A program made the position numbers and the translations under genes. 64,000 nt of DNA from Dipteronia dyeriana (taxonomy: Eukaryota > Streptophyta > Magnoliopsida > Sapindales > Sapindaceae), in assembly GCA_032871835.1 (NCBI GenBank), contig CM065303.1, forward strand, positions 58,070,597 through 58,134,596. The letters are read 5' to 3'. Below the pieces are notes generated by a model. The model saw only the letters and a list, made by a program, of their open reading frames with translations, searched no databases and had not been told where the DNA came from. This document shows, piece after piece, positions 63,046 through 64,000 of this stretch (within the stretch, counting starts at the first letter, position 1; the number at the start of each line of letters is the position of its first letter).

Positions 63046-63663
63046 CTTAGAATCTAAAAAAACATCTAGTAGTAATCATTGAACATCGTTTTCTAACAAA
63101 ACACTATAGTAATAATATTATAAAATATAAAAGAAGTTTGATATATATATACATATATTTTTTTATATATAACGAAATTATAAAAAATAAGAAAAAAAAG
63201 GTCTATTAATTTTTTTAATATTATAATAAATAAATAAACAAAACTTTATTATAACAGGTCTCATTCAGTCGATCATTAAATGTTGAAAACAATGGGAAAA
63301 CTGTATTGATGTTTCCATTTTTACAATGTAATTATTGAAAACAGTATTTTCGTTTTCTCCGTTTTCAATTGAAAATGTAGCCACCAAACACATTTCGGTT
63401 GTTTCTGATTCTGCAAAACAAAACAAATATATATATATATATATATGTGGCACTGTTAAATGAATGCATGGAAAACAAATTGAGAAGAATTATAACCCTC
63501 ACATATCTGATTGTGGGAGGATGTTATTGGCTGTCGCCTTCTACACCATCTTTTTTTGTAATTATTGTCCTCACATGTCTGATTGTCGGCTTGTCGCAAC
63601 TTGAGAAATGGAAGCAAACAAGCTACATTTATACAAAAATCTACATTTCAACTTTCTCTGTTT
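63046..63663. other. AT-rich intergenic DNA between convergent genes
   Basis: No gene is seen. It holds fragments of family A element ends, and the repeated words CCTCACAT-TCTGATTGT near 63497 and 63570. Confidence 0.45.
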
Positions 63664-63837
63664 GCCAATTAATAAACTAAAAGAGAAGAACCAATTCTCC
63701 CTCTTAAACAAACCTTGAAAGTTAAAACTCAAAAACTAGATATTTATAATGCCTGAATTCAAGTGACTAACCAGCAACCACCTTTACATAGAGAAGACAA
63801 CACCCCTTTTCCTGATTTGGAACCATATGATTTCTTT

Positions 63838-64000
63838 TTACAGAGCATAAATCTGTTCCATTTCAGAGTCATATTCATCAAGATCCGACACATTTGCTGA
63901 ATGAGACCAAGAGGACGACTTGCTTGTGCTTGCCCTTTTAATACGTCTCTGAGAGTTGTACCGGGAGAACCCAAAACGTTGTCGAAAAACAAAGTAACAC
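63838..64000 (-). CDS. 3' end of an unidentified gene (last about 54 residues)
   Basis: On the minus strand one frame is open from the window edge (first whole codon at 63999) to a TAA at 63838-63840. The product is FVFRQRFGFSRYNSQRR (start), a Ser-rich KRASTSKSSSWSHSANV, then an acidic SDLDEYDSEMEQIYAL end. The basic, Ser-rich and acidic composition with no low-complexity artefact looks like a real protein tail. A second frame across the same bases (reading MCRILMNMTLKW and ending at 63759) is more basic and less protein-like. I do not recognise the family. The gene would be convergent with the carboxypeptidase gene, and 63664-63837 may be its 3' UTR. Confidence 0.5.
   Translation of the reverse strand, partial: CYFVFRQRFGFSRYNSQRRIKRASTSKSSSWSHSANVSDLDEYDSEMEQIYAL

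Noticed and set aside
1..64000. tRNA, rRNA or organelle DNA insertions, and integrated virus sequences
   Set aside because: No such sequence was recognised by eye; a covariance-model and homology search would be needed to exclude them.

Overview
This is plant nuclear DNA. It is AT-rich, its genes have many short exons with GT-AG introns, and it carries plant-type transposons (hAT, MULE with DUF1985, Copia LTR). The gene products look eudicot-like. I could not settle the species. There are four clear host genes and one gene end at the right edge, and most of the rest is transposon debris.

Layout. 1-2035: right end of a Mutator-like (MULE) element whose DUF1985 gene runs off the left edge; its first intron is almost entirely a TCGA-cored minisatellite. 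2579-6669 (minus): LPXC, the lipid A-pathway deacetylase, 7 exons, with two apparent GC-AG introns. 6835-11280: stacked non-autonomous elements, including a 391-bp hAT MITE with perfect 8-bp target-site duplications. 11450-19384 (plus): NUP155, 13 exons. 20451-31848: nested hAT elements, a long foldback, and a 4.7-kb hAT element with a broken transposase and perfect duplications. 32188-45270: a 2.2-kb Copia solo LTR nested in an unclassified repeat, other LTR-like relics, and a dispersed segmental duplication interrupted by an insertion. 48249-58202 (plus): VAC14, 20 exons, one intron of which is nearly all hAT element. 59105-60436 (plus): single-exon serine carboxypeptidase-like gene (SCPL50 type). 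60960-63045: another long-terminus element, containing a deleted relative of the left-edge MULE. 63838-64000 (minus): the 3' end of an unidentified gene.

The host genes do not form a pathway. LPXC acts in mitochondrial lipid A-like synthesis, NUP155 in the nuclear pore scaffold, VAC14 in PI(3,5)P2 synthesis at endosome and vacuole membranes, and the carboxypeptidase in the secretory pathway or vacuole. I see no gene cluster and no CRISPR-like or defence system. The most unusual observations are the MULE pair with different intronic TCGA minisatellites, the non-canonical splice sites of LPXC, and several transposon insertions whose boundaries can be read to the base. Exon boundaries come from reading splice sites and homology by eye; no alignment was run.
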